Source: DASRHY01 sp046765875 (GTDB lineage Bacteria > Actinomycetota > Actinomycetes > Propionibacteriales > Kribbellaceae). Taken from it: DNA of 44,237 nt. The notes under the pieces were generated by a model. It searched no databases. It saw only the letters and a program-made list of their open reading frames with translations, and was not told the DNA's origin. The stretch is taken from positions 1 to 44,237 of the forward strand of contig JBKPSJ010000057.1 in assembly GCA_046765875.1 (NCBI GenBank). The letters run 5' to 3'. Shown in pieces: positions 25,901 to 32,254 of the stretch; position 1 is the first letter of the stretch; every line of letters begins with the position of its first letter. The translations under genes were made by a program, and so were the position numbers.

Positions 25901-28039
25901 CGCGAGCAGGCGGAACTCGTCGTACTGGGCCGTCACGCAGCGATCCCGGCTCGCCCCGGCGACTATGTCTCGGACCCGCGTGATGAGGCCCGTACCGCCG
26001 GCCTGGACAGCGGCCTTCTCCTGCAGCGTATGGCCGATCGCGTGCGCCCAGACCCGGCCGAGCTGGTTGCGCGCCAGCGTGGGCGACACTCGGAGCACAT
26101 GCGGGTCGGCACTCGTACCGGACCGGACATCAACTGCCGCGGCGCGTCGCCAGCCCGGCCGGCCGAGCTCGACCCGGAAGTGCTGATGCCCGAAGTCCTC
26201 GGTGTCGACGGCCGCCGTCGGGCCCTGTCGTACCGGATCGGCTCTGATCGCGCCGCCGAGGTCCTGGGCGCGAACCTGGCCGACTCCGTCGAGGACATCG
26301 CCGATTGCCAACTCGGGCTCGAAGGTGGGGCGCGCGGCACCTTCGATGCGCGGCACGCCGACGGTGCGGCCGGCCCGCGCATGATGGCTGCCGACCGCAT
26401 GCCTGTGCCTGCCCAACGCAGGAGTTGCCGGACGGGTGGCGTCGAGCATCCTCGCATCGCGGCTGATCTCCTCGGCCGCCGCGACGACGGCGGACATCCG
26501 CGGCGGCCGATCGCCTGTAGGTGCGGGCGCGGAGGTGCTGGCGAGCACTTGCTGAAGCACGGCCTCCGCCTCGAGCCGGTTCCGGTCGGGCAGGAACGGG
26601 ACGTCGAGCAGTAGATCCAGCGCCTGAGTCGCACCGTCGGCGGGCGACTCACCGTTGATCCGCGCAGCATGATCGCCGAGCATCGCGACGGCCTCGGCGA
26701 GCATCCGAGGCCCGGTGGCCTGCTCCTGGGCGCGCCGGGCGAGCTCAGCGCTCATCTGCTCGATCGTCGCCCTGTCGACAACATCGCCATCCTCGCCGAG
26801 CCGAATACTCCCGTCGTGCAAAGCAAGAGCCCCCGGCGCCACAACCCCAAAGGCAGTCCCCAGAACACCCCGCGCGTAGGCCGCCCGCTGCTCCATCACC
26901 GGATCCGGCCCCGCCGCCCCGAGCACCCCCCGCACCACGTACGGCTGACCAGTCGTCCCGACCGGCCCAGTCGGCGTCTGCGCCGGCGGACCGAACTGAC
27001 CGGCTTGCCCGTGCGGCGCGTACGACCCGGCCTGGCCCGGCATCGGCGCGACCTGACCGCCCTGACCCGGCGGCGCGAATTGCCCGGCCGACGGCTGCGG
27101 CTGGGGTGGCAGACCAGGCGCCTGCGGCGGCGCGAACTGGCCCGGCGCCTGCTGACCCGCGGGAACGTGCTGGCCCGATAGCGTCGTCGGACCGGTTTGG
27201 CCGGGCTGCGGTGCGGGCGGCGGGTTCTGGCCCGGCTGGATCGGGGCCGTCGGGCCGGTCTGCTCGACAGGAGACGGCGGCGCGTACTGGACCGGCTGCG
27301 TCGGCGATCCAGCCTGCGGTGGCGGTTGGTGTGGGTCTGGGGTGGTCCACCAGGTCGGGCCGGCGGCGGGCTCAGGTAGGTGTTGGGTGGGTTGCTCGGT
27401 TACCGGCTGCTGCGGCGGCACCGGGTGGGCTGGTTGGCGGCCTCGGAACTGTTGGGTCAAGGGTGGCGTGCGAGCCGGGCCCCAGTTGTTGATCGCGGCG
27501 TGCTCGGCAAGGCTCGCGAACCTGTACTGGACGGCTTGGCCCGACCGTGGATCGACGACCTGGATCGAGACGGCGAGCGCCGGTTGCGCGGCGCTCGGAT
27601 CTGTGACCGCCCGGCTGTACAAGGTGACCTGATTGCCACGCCGGAGCTCGGCGACCAGAGCGTTCTCGACCGCGGCCCACGCCAGCCAGTCGACCTCCAC
27701 CTCGTCCGGAAACGCGTCGCGGATCCCCGCGTCGAACAGCCGCGAGCCACGCGGCCGCCCGTCCGGTCCCAGCGGTACGCGGGGCGGGTACCCCGTACCA
27801 GGATCCGGGCGTGGATCGTGGACCTCTTCGAGGTGTGCCACGATCGTGCCGACCCTGTGGCCGTCGTACCCAACCGCCCAGCGGATCTCGTTGCGCCCGC
27901 GGACTCGGCGACCGAACCGGCCGTGTGGCGCGAGCGCCGGGTCATGCCCGATGACCTCGTAAAGGTCGTCATCGAAGGCGGACGCAGGCCGCTCCGGCCG
28001 GCGCCCTGCGGGATCGGTTCCTTCGGGCATCTCGCTCAT
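19976..28039 (-). CDS. Giant 2,687-residue multi-module protein, function unknown (toxin- or adhesin-like architecture)
   Basis: Residues 1-185 are a compact N-terminal domain with no signal peptide. Residues 190-385 are a Pro/Gln/Gly-rich linker. Residues 395-560 are helical, and about 600-700 is a mixed domain containing HAIGH (666-670), like the zinc-protease HExxH motif but with Ala for Glu. A long Ala/Glu-rich coiled-coil region spans about 783-925. Six diverged beta-rich modules follow at about 964-1134, 1284-1390, 1547-1677, 1775-1910, 2100-2224 and 2358-2477; most pair a Gly/Ser/Thr-rich stretch with a long strand such as ARLVHTLTVHKLG, ARIVWEAVVTRKG or VVRLRYSCDIEYE. No catalytic toxin domain, WXG motif or YxxxD/E tail is seen. 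ATG 28039 is preferred because TAGGGT lies 13 nt upstream; an ATG further upstream would swallow that promoter. Confidence 0.88.
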   Translation of the reverse strand: MSEMPEGTDPAGRRPERPASAFDDDLYEVIGHDPALAPHGRFGRRVRGRNEIRWAVGYDGHRVGTIVAHLEEVHDPRPDPGTGYPPRVPLGPDGRPRGSRLFDAGIRDAFPDEVEVDWLAWAAVENALVAELRRGNQVTLYSRAVTDPSAAQPALAVSIQVVDPRSGQAVQYRFASLAEHAAINNWGPARTPPLTQQFRGRQPAHPVPPQQPVTEQPTQHLPEPAAGPTWWTTPDPHQPPPQAGSPTQPVQYAPPSPVEQTGPTAPIQPGQNPPPAPQPGQTGPTTLSGQHVPAGQQAPGQFAPPQAPGLPPQPQPSAGQFAPPGQGGQVAPMPGQAGSYAPHGQAGQFGPPAQTPTGPVGTTGQPYVVRGVLGAAGPDPVMEQRAAYARGVLGTAFGVVAPGALALHDGSIRLGEDGDVVDRATIEQMSAELARRAQEQATGPRMLAEAVAMLGDHAARINGESPADGATQALDLLLDVPFLPDRNRLEAEAVLQQVLASTSAPAPTGDRPPRMSAVVAAAEEISRDARMLDATRPATPALGRHRHAVGSHHARAGRTVGVPRIEGAARPTFEPELAIGDVLDGVGQVRAQDLGGAIRADPVRQGPTAAVDTEDFGHQHFRVELGRPGWRRAAAVDVRSGTSADPHVLRVSPTLARNQLGRVWAHAIGHTLQEKAAVQAGGTGLITRVRDIVAGASRDRCVTAQYDEFRLLARNWQENRDDYTRSPRADIAQRLRDLELNIQGVSASIARRGQAPPIPPWAAGPVSVNAIPTRTAPATGASMSAVAHLRQRVAAEAERLHAAATYLQSCADDKDATAAEAGRLADSKRTEARTEAALLDSGAGERARLLTIEADQAAAKQVRHTTISQTYAAAAGHATEAGNTYRNLLAELDAISADPNRPPAQAQALAAEAQGKAVACRERFESVLPSGFVLPTGVSVGRLPHLNALTRHINDELKNRKVGFQFTPERQHLLLRSELGQVLGDGLVVAAGPPGSDAAKQAQVMIRLKVPDRYDDTARTSTHSEMIVGQLDQRNHTVATTVTRSRQLKGKYGLRGILSAIPASGAVGAVAHWISLVAPRVELAGRRAISMTTVSAANGRRGAVEDIRGEAVAARSDAPVWEVRFRDSPFDPWSDVSTVDTSGPDDSQSMTMRLSHTYTMPPAQQTTDLVREGVPLERRTTMPEHVASRVGKMDEICDEAAVKFREMFGGMDSVAYGQLRSLTNEWPGRLDEAAAPGGFARTIVNNGRPVAWVQAETKLIWDKVEMAGESSDAHWDERVRVSIATTGTAQTVTTASDRALAGGYEFEGIGPTDLAIGPGGSATWRRSGDEGMSTTANKYEVGVERVRRTQAYKARLVHTLTVHKLGSRESFQVGREGDALLRMAESDAFRYGLPVASDAVRREADGRARFHPDGRILLRGDPQPVGPEVVRPSWMGTGERQLRGKGPGQVPLVTGIDEAAVLRGLETEGLVPPLDDKLQPKLAELPDNYDRELLTSQLDNLERAKQGISGMRAGTSYDQATQGGVTVPLELRQSGVRHAPQRFVLDLTLRQRFETASVIGVSDTEQPVFLDIESITSAHTRSRATTKTGAGMAGLRVAPSLPQIGATGDLHLGSSHGVAAGVTSNRVGLRESQALGVAIAVPHTASVLLRSHDGVKPLASSSGYAVVMVEGEQCRPVPQQPFWSIRGEAAPDVLERFRVLHLDGGDALQKLWEAMPPATKADPAAYHELAAFCDVRSLVADPEWTRKSHRTRIVSPMADTLALAAQQRSLTPSDVTVELRGRVVDLEHLGSGNPVSGRINLTLNSDSTTAGTSRGGAAAAFAGAGAPGQKDAPAGGRIDGGRGVVNSESRTRMEIGGDEGLGIDVGVHDDFRARIVWEAVVTRKGHQPQMVPVGDGGALYSIPERQLLDQYGDRTLDLPVERTADTVERYLNGRLELDRRTAAKVIRRYRADKAGVTEGLPALHTDERLAAALRKTAGIPAPTVEGQPAQDLDNALAQTSSLGQQRVAVPMPEHYQTTMAEGLVDQYSLKDRQSGRKSDVLPEVLALIERQSPGLLSRDGTLADTLSGELEGDRWLGHRIDMWSPRGWVREYSVKTSELGPPERVRLRIRGRFGGPITTDGTPQPPGRQALAILQAYLYLNQSHSRTRAVNFTGSLNLNAAGGYGFDDPTLGLASHRLHSVSAANSQTMTWMSRIAHPETAQAERDFSLLVEVERFPAPSTVKDRLQRAADKPAAVAPVRSVLDGDMKMLVPRDFVGMGAPAVPATQRIADHRTAAMPDNPYYVGSMRPFLSGEQETDHLFNALSHRLGQSDLLGNAGLAAHRTTLETKTSMARMQAAFKLLMSADGYRIEDLDVPGHRRRASARITGKVFDIDQISGPVLGVELGEVMRNEIVTQTSLGGNRMQPVSRTVGTGNDAAGIGASVTTGEQVTDKVTDLSGSRGERSMFTRPEHAVVVRLRYSCDIEYERTGRLPGSKPRVVDTERNAAVGEAFVTMAEKDYHAMRAQMEAGTAVAPPPTAQRLPVRRVLADEYAIGRTGPEYHPYLPLVGALQQARHEGTVVALTVRQHDGTTASYQATPDGTLSGENDGGFGAAFGTLHPNLALLAEGRVDLRALYHSPRGDETFTHSVSKALEQAGVPAAIVSEAAHSVDAAAARHAIATGPSAEEGSRPHITSTYTPGPTTGISV

Positions 28040-28052
28040 GGTGTAACCAGTC

Positions 28053-28078
28053 ACCCTAGCCACGGAGCGGGTCGTCAA
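28053..28078 (-). promoter_or_regulatory. Candidate promoter of the giant-protein operon
   Basis: Reverse-strand TTGACG (28073-28078) and TAGGGT (28053-28058) with a short 14-nt spacer. The -10 ends 13 nt before ATG 28039, leaving an untranslated leader of about 7 nt with no ribosome-binding site. The short spacer makes the -35 uncertain or implies activator control. Confidence 0.35.
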
Positions 28079-28097
28079 CGCCCAAACCACCGCAGCG

Positions 28098-28124
28098 CAG
28101 CAGGTGCCGCGCCGAGGCCTGCTG
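28098..28124 (-). terminator. Hairpin after the small membrane protein gene
   Basis: CAGCAGG (28098-28104) and CCTGCTG (28118-28124) are complementary around a 13-nt GC-rich loop, directly after the stop of the 76-residue gene. A short TGGTTTGGG follows on the reverse strand. It may insulate the giant operon from the genes upstream. Confidence 0.35.
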
Positions 28125-28129
28125 AGCGA

Positions 28130-28360
28130 TTACGTGATGTGGAAGTAGAACCAGGTCAGGAACAGCGCGAGCACCGCGAGCGCGGCACCGGCCGCGACGG
28201 CGACCAGCATGACCGACGAGTGATTGCCCTCCGGATCGGGCAACTCGAACGGCGTCGGCCCCCACGGCCCGCCTCCGTCGACGCGGGACGCCGCCTCGGG
28301 CGGTGGCTTGGCCACCACCGTCGGCGGAGACTTCTCCCGCTTCGTCCCGAGCCTTCGCAT
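28130..28360 (-). CDS. Small tail-anchored membrane protein, 76 residues
   Basis: Not recognised. The first 45 residues are polar, basic at the start (RRLGTKREK) and Pro-rich. Residues about 49-73 are one hydrophobic helix (SSVMLVAVAAGAALAVLALF) followed by a short aromatic end (TWFYFHIT). Probable topology is N-terminus in the cytoplasm with a C-terminal anchor. It starts 10 nt after the stop of the Pro/Gln/Gly-rich membrane protein and is presumably its operon partner. It lies immediately upstream of the giant gene on the same strand, but a hairpin and a candidate promoter intervene. Confidence 0.75.
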   Translation of the reverse strand: MRRLGTKREKSPPTVVAKPPPEAASRVDGGGPWGPTPFELPDPEGNHSSVMLVAVAAGAALAVLALFLTWFYFHIT

Positions 28361-28370
28361 GGCTCCAGGA

Positions 28371-29849
28371 TCACACGTAGAACAATTCGGTCTTGATCTG
28401 GAGTTCGATCCGCTGGTACGAGTCTCCGCCGGAGTAGGCCAGATCGACCCGCCAGCCGTTGACGTACCCGCTGTGCGACTTGCCGTCGAGCTTGCTCTTC
28501 ACCCAGGCCTGCAGAGCTGGCGCGTCGGCGCCCTTGAGCGTGCCGAACGTGTCGGTGACCACGCTGTCGAACCCGCTCTTGGTGGCGCCCTGGTCGCCGG
28601 AGACGCTCGCAGTCACCGAGCGCACACCGCCGCTGCCGGTGCTGAAGGCGCTCACGTACCGCGACGCCTCCTTCGACGGGTAGCCGCCCTTCTTGCAGTA
28701 CGACGTACAGGTGTAGCCCTTGGCCTTGAGCGCGGCCTCGACGTCCGCCTCGCTGGAGTCGAACTCCTTGCGCGGCACCTCGAGGGTGTCGGTACCGGAC
28801 TTGCCGCCGCTCAGCCGCAGGCTGTCACCGTTGTTGCTCAGCCGGAACTCGCCCCAGCCGGAGTTGATCTCGACGCTCTTCTGGCCGCCGTTGACCGCGT
28901 TCTCGATCTTCGGGACGTCACCGCTGAAGGCCGCCTTGCCGAGAGCGTTGACCAACTCGTCGAACGACTTCTTGGCGTTGTTCACGTTGTCGCTGTCGTA
29001 CGTGCGCAGTTGCAGGCCGATCAGGGCTCCGTCGGGGCTGAACTGGAACAGTGCCTCGGACTCGGAGGTCCCGACGTCCCTGAAGCAGCCGCGGTGGCCG
29101 CCTTGCGGCGAGTTGAACAGGTCGGAGCACTCGTACCCGGCGCCGGTGAGCGCGTCGGTCGCAGTCTTGGCCTGGCCGGTGGAGTTGCCCACCGAGGACT
29201 GGCCGGTCGGCTGGCTCGTCGGCTGATCGGTCGGCTTCGCGGTCGGGTCGGACGTCTGCGTGGTCCCCGGTTCGTTGCCGGCCTGTTCGTCGTCGCCGAA
29301 CGTGCGGATACCGAGAACGATCAGCAGCCCGAGGACGAGCACGCCGACGACGGCGCCAGCGATGATGAACAGGTTCCGATTGCCGCCGCCATCGTCCTGC
29401 TGCGGCTGCCACTGCGGCTGCTGACCCCAGCCACCTTGGCCGCCATGCTGCGGCTGACCCCACGGCTGCTGTGCGTACCCGCCCTGACCCTGCTGCGGCG
29501 GACCCCAGCCGCCCTGCTGCTGGCCCGGCTGCTGACCCCAGGGTTGCTGCTGCGGCGCGGGCTGTCCCGGCGGCTGCTGCCCGGGCTGTCCCTGCTGGAG
29601 CGGCTGTCCCTGCTGGCCGGGGTACTGGCTGGGCTGGTACGGTTCCGGCTGGTGTCCGGGCTGACCCCACGGCTGCTGGCCGGAGGGCTGGCCGGGCTGG
29701 CCGCCTTGCCGGCCGGGCTGGTTCCAGCCGGGCTGGCCGCCCTGCTGACCGGGCTGGTTCCAACCGCCCTGTCCGGGATGCCGGCCGCCCTGCCCGGGCT
29801 GCTGCCGTGACGGGTCGGACCCCCAGGGACCCTGCGGCGGCGTCGTCAT
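28371..29849 (-). CDS. Membrane-anchored Pro/Gln/Gly-rich protein with a duplicated extracellular Cys-containing domain
   Basis: 492 residues, family not named. Residues 1-160 are cytoplasmic, built of irregular PGQ, GWNQPG and QQPWGQ repeats. Residues about 166-188 are a membrane helix (NLFIIAGAVVGVLVLGLLIV). A Thr/Ser/Pro linker and then two related outer modules follow: the first begins AGYECSDLF...GCFRDVG (about 250-340), the second KGYTCTSYCKKGG (about 385-490). Each has a GYxC start with a nearby second Cys (probable disulfide) and a closing W-x-(F/V)-x-L beta section. Start ATG 29849 has AAGGAG 5 nt upstream. Partner of the 76-residue tail-anchored protein. A surface binding or envelope role is inferred only. 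Confidence 0.8.
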   Translation of the reverse strand: MTTPPQGPWGSDPSRQQPGQGGRHPGQGGWNQPGQQGGQPGWNQPGRQGGQPGQPSGQQPWGQPGHQPEPYQPSQYPGQQGQPLQQGQPGQQPPGQPAPQQQPWGQQPGQQQGGWGPPQQGQGGYAQQPWGQPQHGGQGGWGQQPQWQPQQDDGGGNRNLFIIAGAVVGVLVLGLLIVLGIRTFGDDEQAGNEPGTTQTSDPTAKPTDQPTSQPTGQSSVGNSTGQAKTATDALTGAGYECSDLFNSPQGGHRGCFRDVGTSESEALFQFSPDGALIGLQLRTYDSDNVNNAKKSFDELVNALGKAAFSGDVPKIENAVNGGQKSVEINSGWGEFRLSNNGDSLRLSGGKSGTDTLEVPRKEFDSSEADVEAALKAKGYTCTSYCKKGGYPSKEASRYVSAFSTGSGGVRSVTASVSGDQGATKSGFDSVVTDTFGTLKGADAPALQAWVKSKLDGKSHSGYVNGWRVDLAYSGGDSYQRIELQIKTELFYV

Positions 29850-29996
29850 GTGCTCTCCTTCGCGCGGACATCTCGGGACGTGCGAAACGTTCGGACGGCC
29901 GAGCCCGGTGATTGGTGCCGTCGAGAAACGAACAGACGCTAGCAACGGGTCAGGTCACCGGACCGCGCGTTGGACTGCCTCAAGTGACACGGCCGG

Positions 29997-32120
29997 TCAC
30001 GTGCTCCCGGCGGTCTCCGCGACCTGGGCCGCGGCGTCCGGCCCGTCGTTCAGCAGTACGGCGAACCCGTCCGCATCCAGCACCGGTACGCCGAGTTGCA
30101 GGGCCTTGTCGTACTTCGACCCCGGCGACTCCCCCACCACCACGAACGACGTCTTCTTCGACACCGAACTGGACACCTTCCCGCCGCGGGACTGGATCGC
30201 CGCGGTCGCCTCGTCGCGGGTGAACCCCTCCATCGTCCCGGTGACAACGAAGCTCAGCCCCGCCAGCGTCTGGGGCTGGTCGGGCGCCGACCGGTCGGCG
30301 CGCATCCGTACCCCGGCCGCCTTCCATTTGTCGACGATCTCGCGATGCCAGTCGACCGCGAACCACTCGACGATCGCAGCGGCGATGGTCGGCCCGACAC
30401 CCTCGACGCCGGCCAGCTCTTCCTCGGTCGCGTTCTGGATCCCGTCGATGTCGTCGTACGCCGCGGCCAGCGCCTGCGCGGCGGTCGGCCCGACGTGCCG
30501 GATCGAGAGCGCCACCAGCGCCCGCTCCAGTGGCTTGGACTTGGCCTGCTCGAGGTTCTGCAGCAACCGCTGCGCGTTCGCCGACAGCTCGCCGGCCTTG
30601 GTGGTGAAGAACGAGCTCTTCTTGAGCGCGGCTTCGTTCAGCCCGAACAGGTCTCCCTCATCGGTGACCAGCCCGTCGCCGATCAGCGCGTCGGCACCCT
30701 TGAACCCGAGCACCTCGATGTCGAACGCCGACCGCCCCGCGAGGTGGAACATCCGCTCGCGCAACTGCGCCGGACACGACCGGCTGTTCGGGCAGCGGAT
30801 GTCGACGTCACCCTCCTTCTCAGGACGCAGCGTCGTGCCGCAGGACGGACACTCGGTCGGCATCACGAACTTCCGCTCCGACCCTTCGCGCAGGTCGACG
30901 ACGGGGCCGAGGATCTCCGGAATCACGTCACCGGCCTTGCGGAGCACGATCGTGTCGCCGATCAGCACCCCCTTGCGCTCGACCTCGTTCGCGTTGTGCA
31001 GCGTGGCGAACTCGACCACCGAGCCCGACACGCGTACCGGCTCCATCACGCCGTACGGCGTCACCCGACCGGTGCGCCCGACGTTGACCTTGATGTCGAG
31101 CAGCTTGGTGTTGACCTCCTCCGGCGGGTACTTGTACGCGATCGCCCAGCGCGGCGCCTTCGACGTCGAGCCGAGCCTGTTCTGGAGCGTGATCTGGTCG
31201 ACCTTGACCACCACGCCGTCGATCTCGTGCTCGACCGAATGCCTGTTCTCCCCGTAGTACGCGATGTACTCGTTGACCGCCTTCATCGTCTCGACGTGCC
31301 TGGCCCGTTCGCTGACGCGGAGGCCCCACTTCTTCAGGCTGTCGTACGCCGCCGACAGTCTGGTGACGCGATAGCCGTCGACCTTGCCCAGACCATGCAC
31401 CACGAACCGCAGCGGCCTGCTCGCCGAGATCCGCGGATCCTTCTGCCGCAACGAGCCGGCCGCGGAATTGCGCGGGTTCGAGAACGGTGGTTTGCCGGCC
31501 TCGACCAGCTCGGCATTCAGCTGGGTGAAGTCCTCGACGGTGAAGTAGACCTCGCCGCGCACCTCGAGGACATCGGGTATTTCCTTGCCCTTGAGCTGGT
31601 TCGGGATGTCGTTGATGGTTCGGACGTTCGGGGTGACGTCCTCGCCGGTACGGCCGTCGCCGCGGGTGGCGCCGCGTACCAGCCGGCCCTTCTCGTACAC
31701 AAGGTCGAGCGCAAGACCGTCCACCTTGAGCTCGCACAGGAAGCCGCTGGTGGTGATCTCGTCGGCGGTCGCCTCGCGCTCCAGCCGCTTGGTCCACGAC
31801 AGCATCTCCTCGGCGGAGAACGCGTTGTCCAGGCTCTCCATCCGCGACGGGTGCTGGACCGCGGTGAACAGCGTCGAGATCGCGGCACCGACCTTCTGCG
31901 TCGGCGAGTCGGGCGTACGGAGCTCCGGGTACTGCTCCTCCAGACCCTCCAACTCGTGCATCATCGCGTCGAAGTCGGCGTCGGAGATCGTCGCCTGGGC
32001 CATGTAGTAGCGCCAGCGGTGCTCCTCGATCTCCTGGCTCAGCTCGGCGTGCCGGTCGCGCGCCTCCGGCGGGGCCGCGGCCTGCTCGGCACCGGTCGAT
32101 TCGGGAATCCCATCGCTCAT
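29997..32120 (-). CDS. ligA: NAD-dependent DNA ligase
   Basis: Seals nicks in duplex DNA during replication and repair using NAD+. All family domains are present in 707 residues: the Ia region with HRWRYYM, the adenylation domain with the active-site lysine in CELKVDGLALDLVYEKG (about residue 120), an OB domain, a four-cysteine zinc finger (CPSC...CPNSRSCPAQ, about 415-440), helix-hairpin-helix repeats, and a C-terminal BRCT domain (LSFVVTGTMEGFTRDEA). ATG 32120 is favoured because TAGGTT ends 6 nt upstream, giving a leaderless mRNA. The gene follows the order seen in M. tuberculosis (Rv3014c). A 147-nt gap separates it from the next gene, where I see nothing certain. Confidence 0.97.
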   Translation of the reverse strand: MSDGIPESTGAEQAAAPPEARDRHAELSQEIEEHRWRYYMAQATISDADFDAMMHELEGLEEQYPELRTPDSPTQKVGAAISTLFTAVQHPSRMESLDNAFSAEEMLSWTKRLEREATADEITTSGFLCELKVDGLALDLVYEKGRLVRGATRGDGRTGEDVTPNVRTINDIPNQLKGKEIPDVLEVRGEVYFTVEDFTQLNAELVEAGKPPFSNPRNSAAGSLRQKDPRISASRPLRFVVHGLGKVDGYRVTRLSAAYDSLKKWGLRVSERARHVETMKAVNEYIAYYGENRHSVEHEIDGVVVKVDQITLQNRLGSTSKAPRWAIAYKYPPEEVNTKLLDIKVNVGRTGRVTPYGVMEPVRVSGSVVEFATLHNANEVERKGVLIGDTIVLRKAGDVIPEILGPVVDLREGSERKFVMPTECPSCGTTLRPEKEGDVDIRCPNSRSCPAQLRERMFHLAGRSAFDIEVLGFKGADALIGDGLVTDEGDLFGLNEAALKKSSFFTTKAGELSANAQRLLQNLEQAKSKPLERALVALSIRHVGPTAAQALAAAYDDIDGIQNATEEELAGVEGVGPTIAAAIVEWFAVDWHREIVDKWKAAGVRMRADRSAPDQPQTLAGLSFVVTGTMEGFTRDEATAAIQSRGGKVSSSVSKKTSFVVVGESPGSKYDKALQLGVPVLDADGFAVLLNDGPDAAAQVAETAGST

Positions 32121-32126
32121 GCCCAA

Positions 32127-32132
32127 AACCTA
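32127..32132 (-). promoter_or_regulatory. Candidate -10 box of ligA
   Basis: Reverse-strand TAGGTT ends 6 nt before ATG 32120; no ribosome-binding site precedes that ATG, consistent with leaderless initiation. Confidence 0.45.
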
Positions 32133-32175
32133 CTGCCCCCCACCGACGCCCAGGCGAGTTCGACGCCAGGGTCAC

Positions 32176-32253
32176 TCACACGGCGACGATGTCGACGAGT
32201 TCTTCCAGACCGTTGAGATCGTCCGGGTTCCGCGTGAACAAACTGGCTTCGTG
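32176..32253 (-). pseudogene. C-terminal remnant of a PIN-domain (VapC-like) toxin
   Basis: The reverse strand between metE-like and ligA encodes HEASLFTRNPDDLNGLEELV-DIVAV and a TGA stop. The pattern L(F/Y/V)TRNxxDLxGLEELVxIV is the typical end of VapC toxins, where TRN...D carries the last acidic metal ligand. Only about 25 residues remain; upstream the frame runs into the 3' end of the metE-like gene, and no antitoxin gene is present. It is too short to be active. The match is by eye. Confidence 0.6.
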
Positions 32254-32254
32254 G

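Noticed and set aside
26100..26460. Possible frameshift in the giant gene, where the protein becomes Arg/His-rich (residues about 525-640)
   Set aside because: Codons in the annotated frame still end mostly in G or C through this stretch, the other two frames do not look better, and the sequence rejoins a plausible domain; I keep one continuous gene.
23807..26614. 935-codon forward frame inside the giant gene
   Set aside because: Arg/Val/Leu-rich antisense reading frame with no domain; it follows from GC-rich codon use on the other strand.
19976..28039. Type VII secretion substrate
   Set aside because: No WXG motif, no LXG/PE/PPE N-terminal domain, no YxxxD/E signal near either end, and no ESX gene in the window; export route left open.
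29850..29996. Gene or RNA between ligA and the Pro/Gln/Gly-rich membrane protein
   Set aside because: No start with a ribosome site and no strong fold seen; treated as intergenic.
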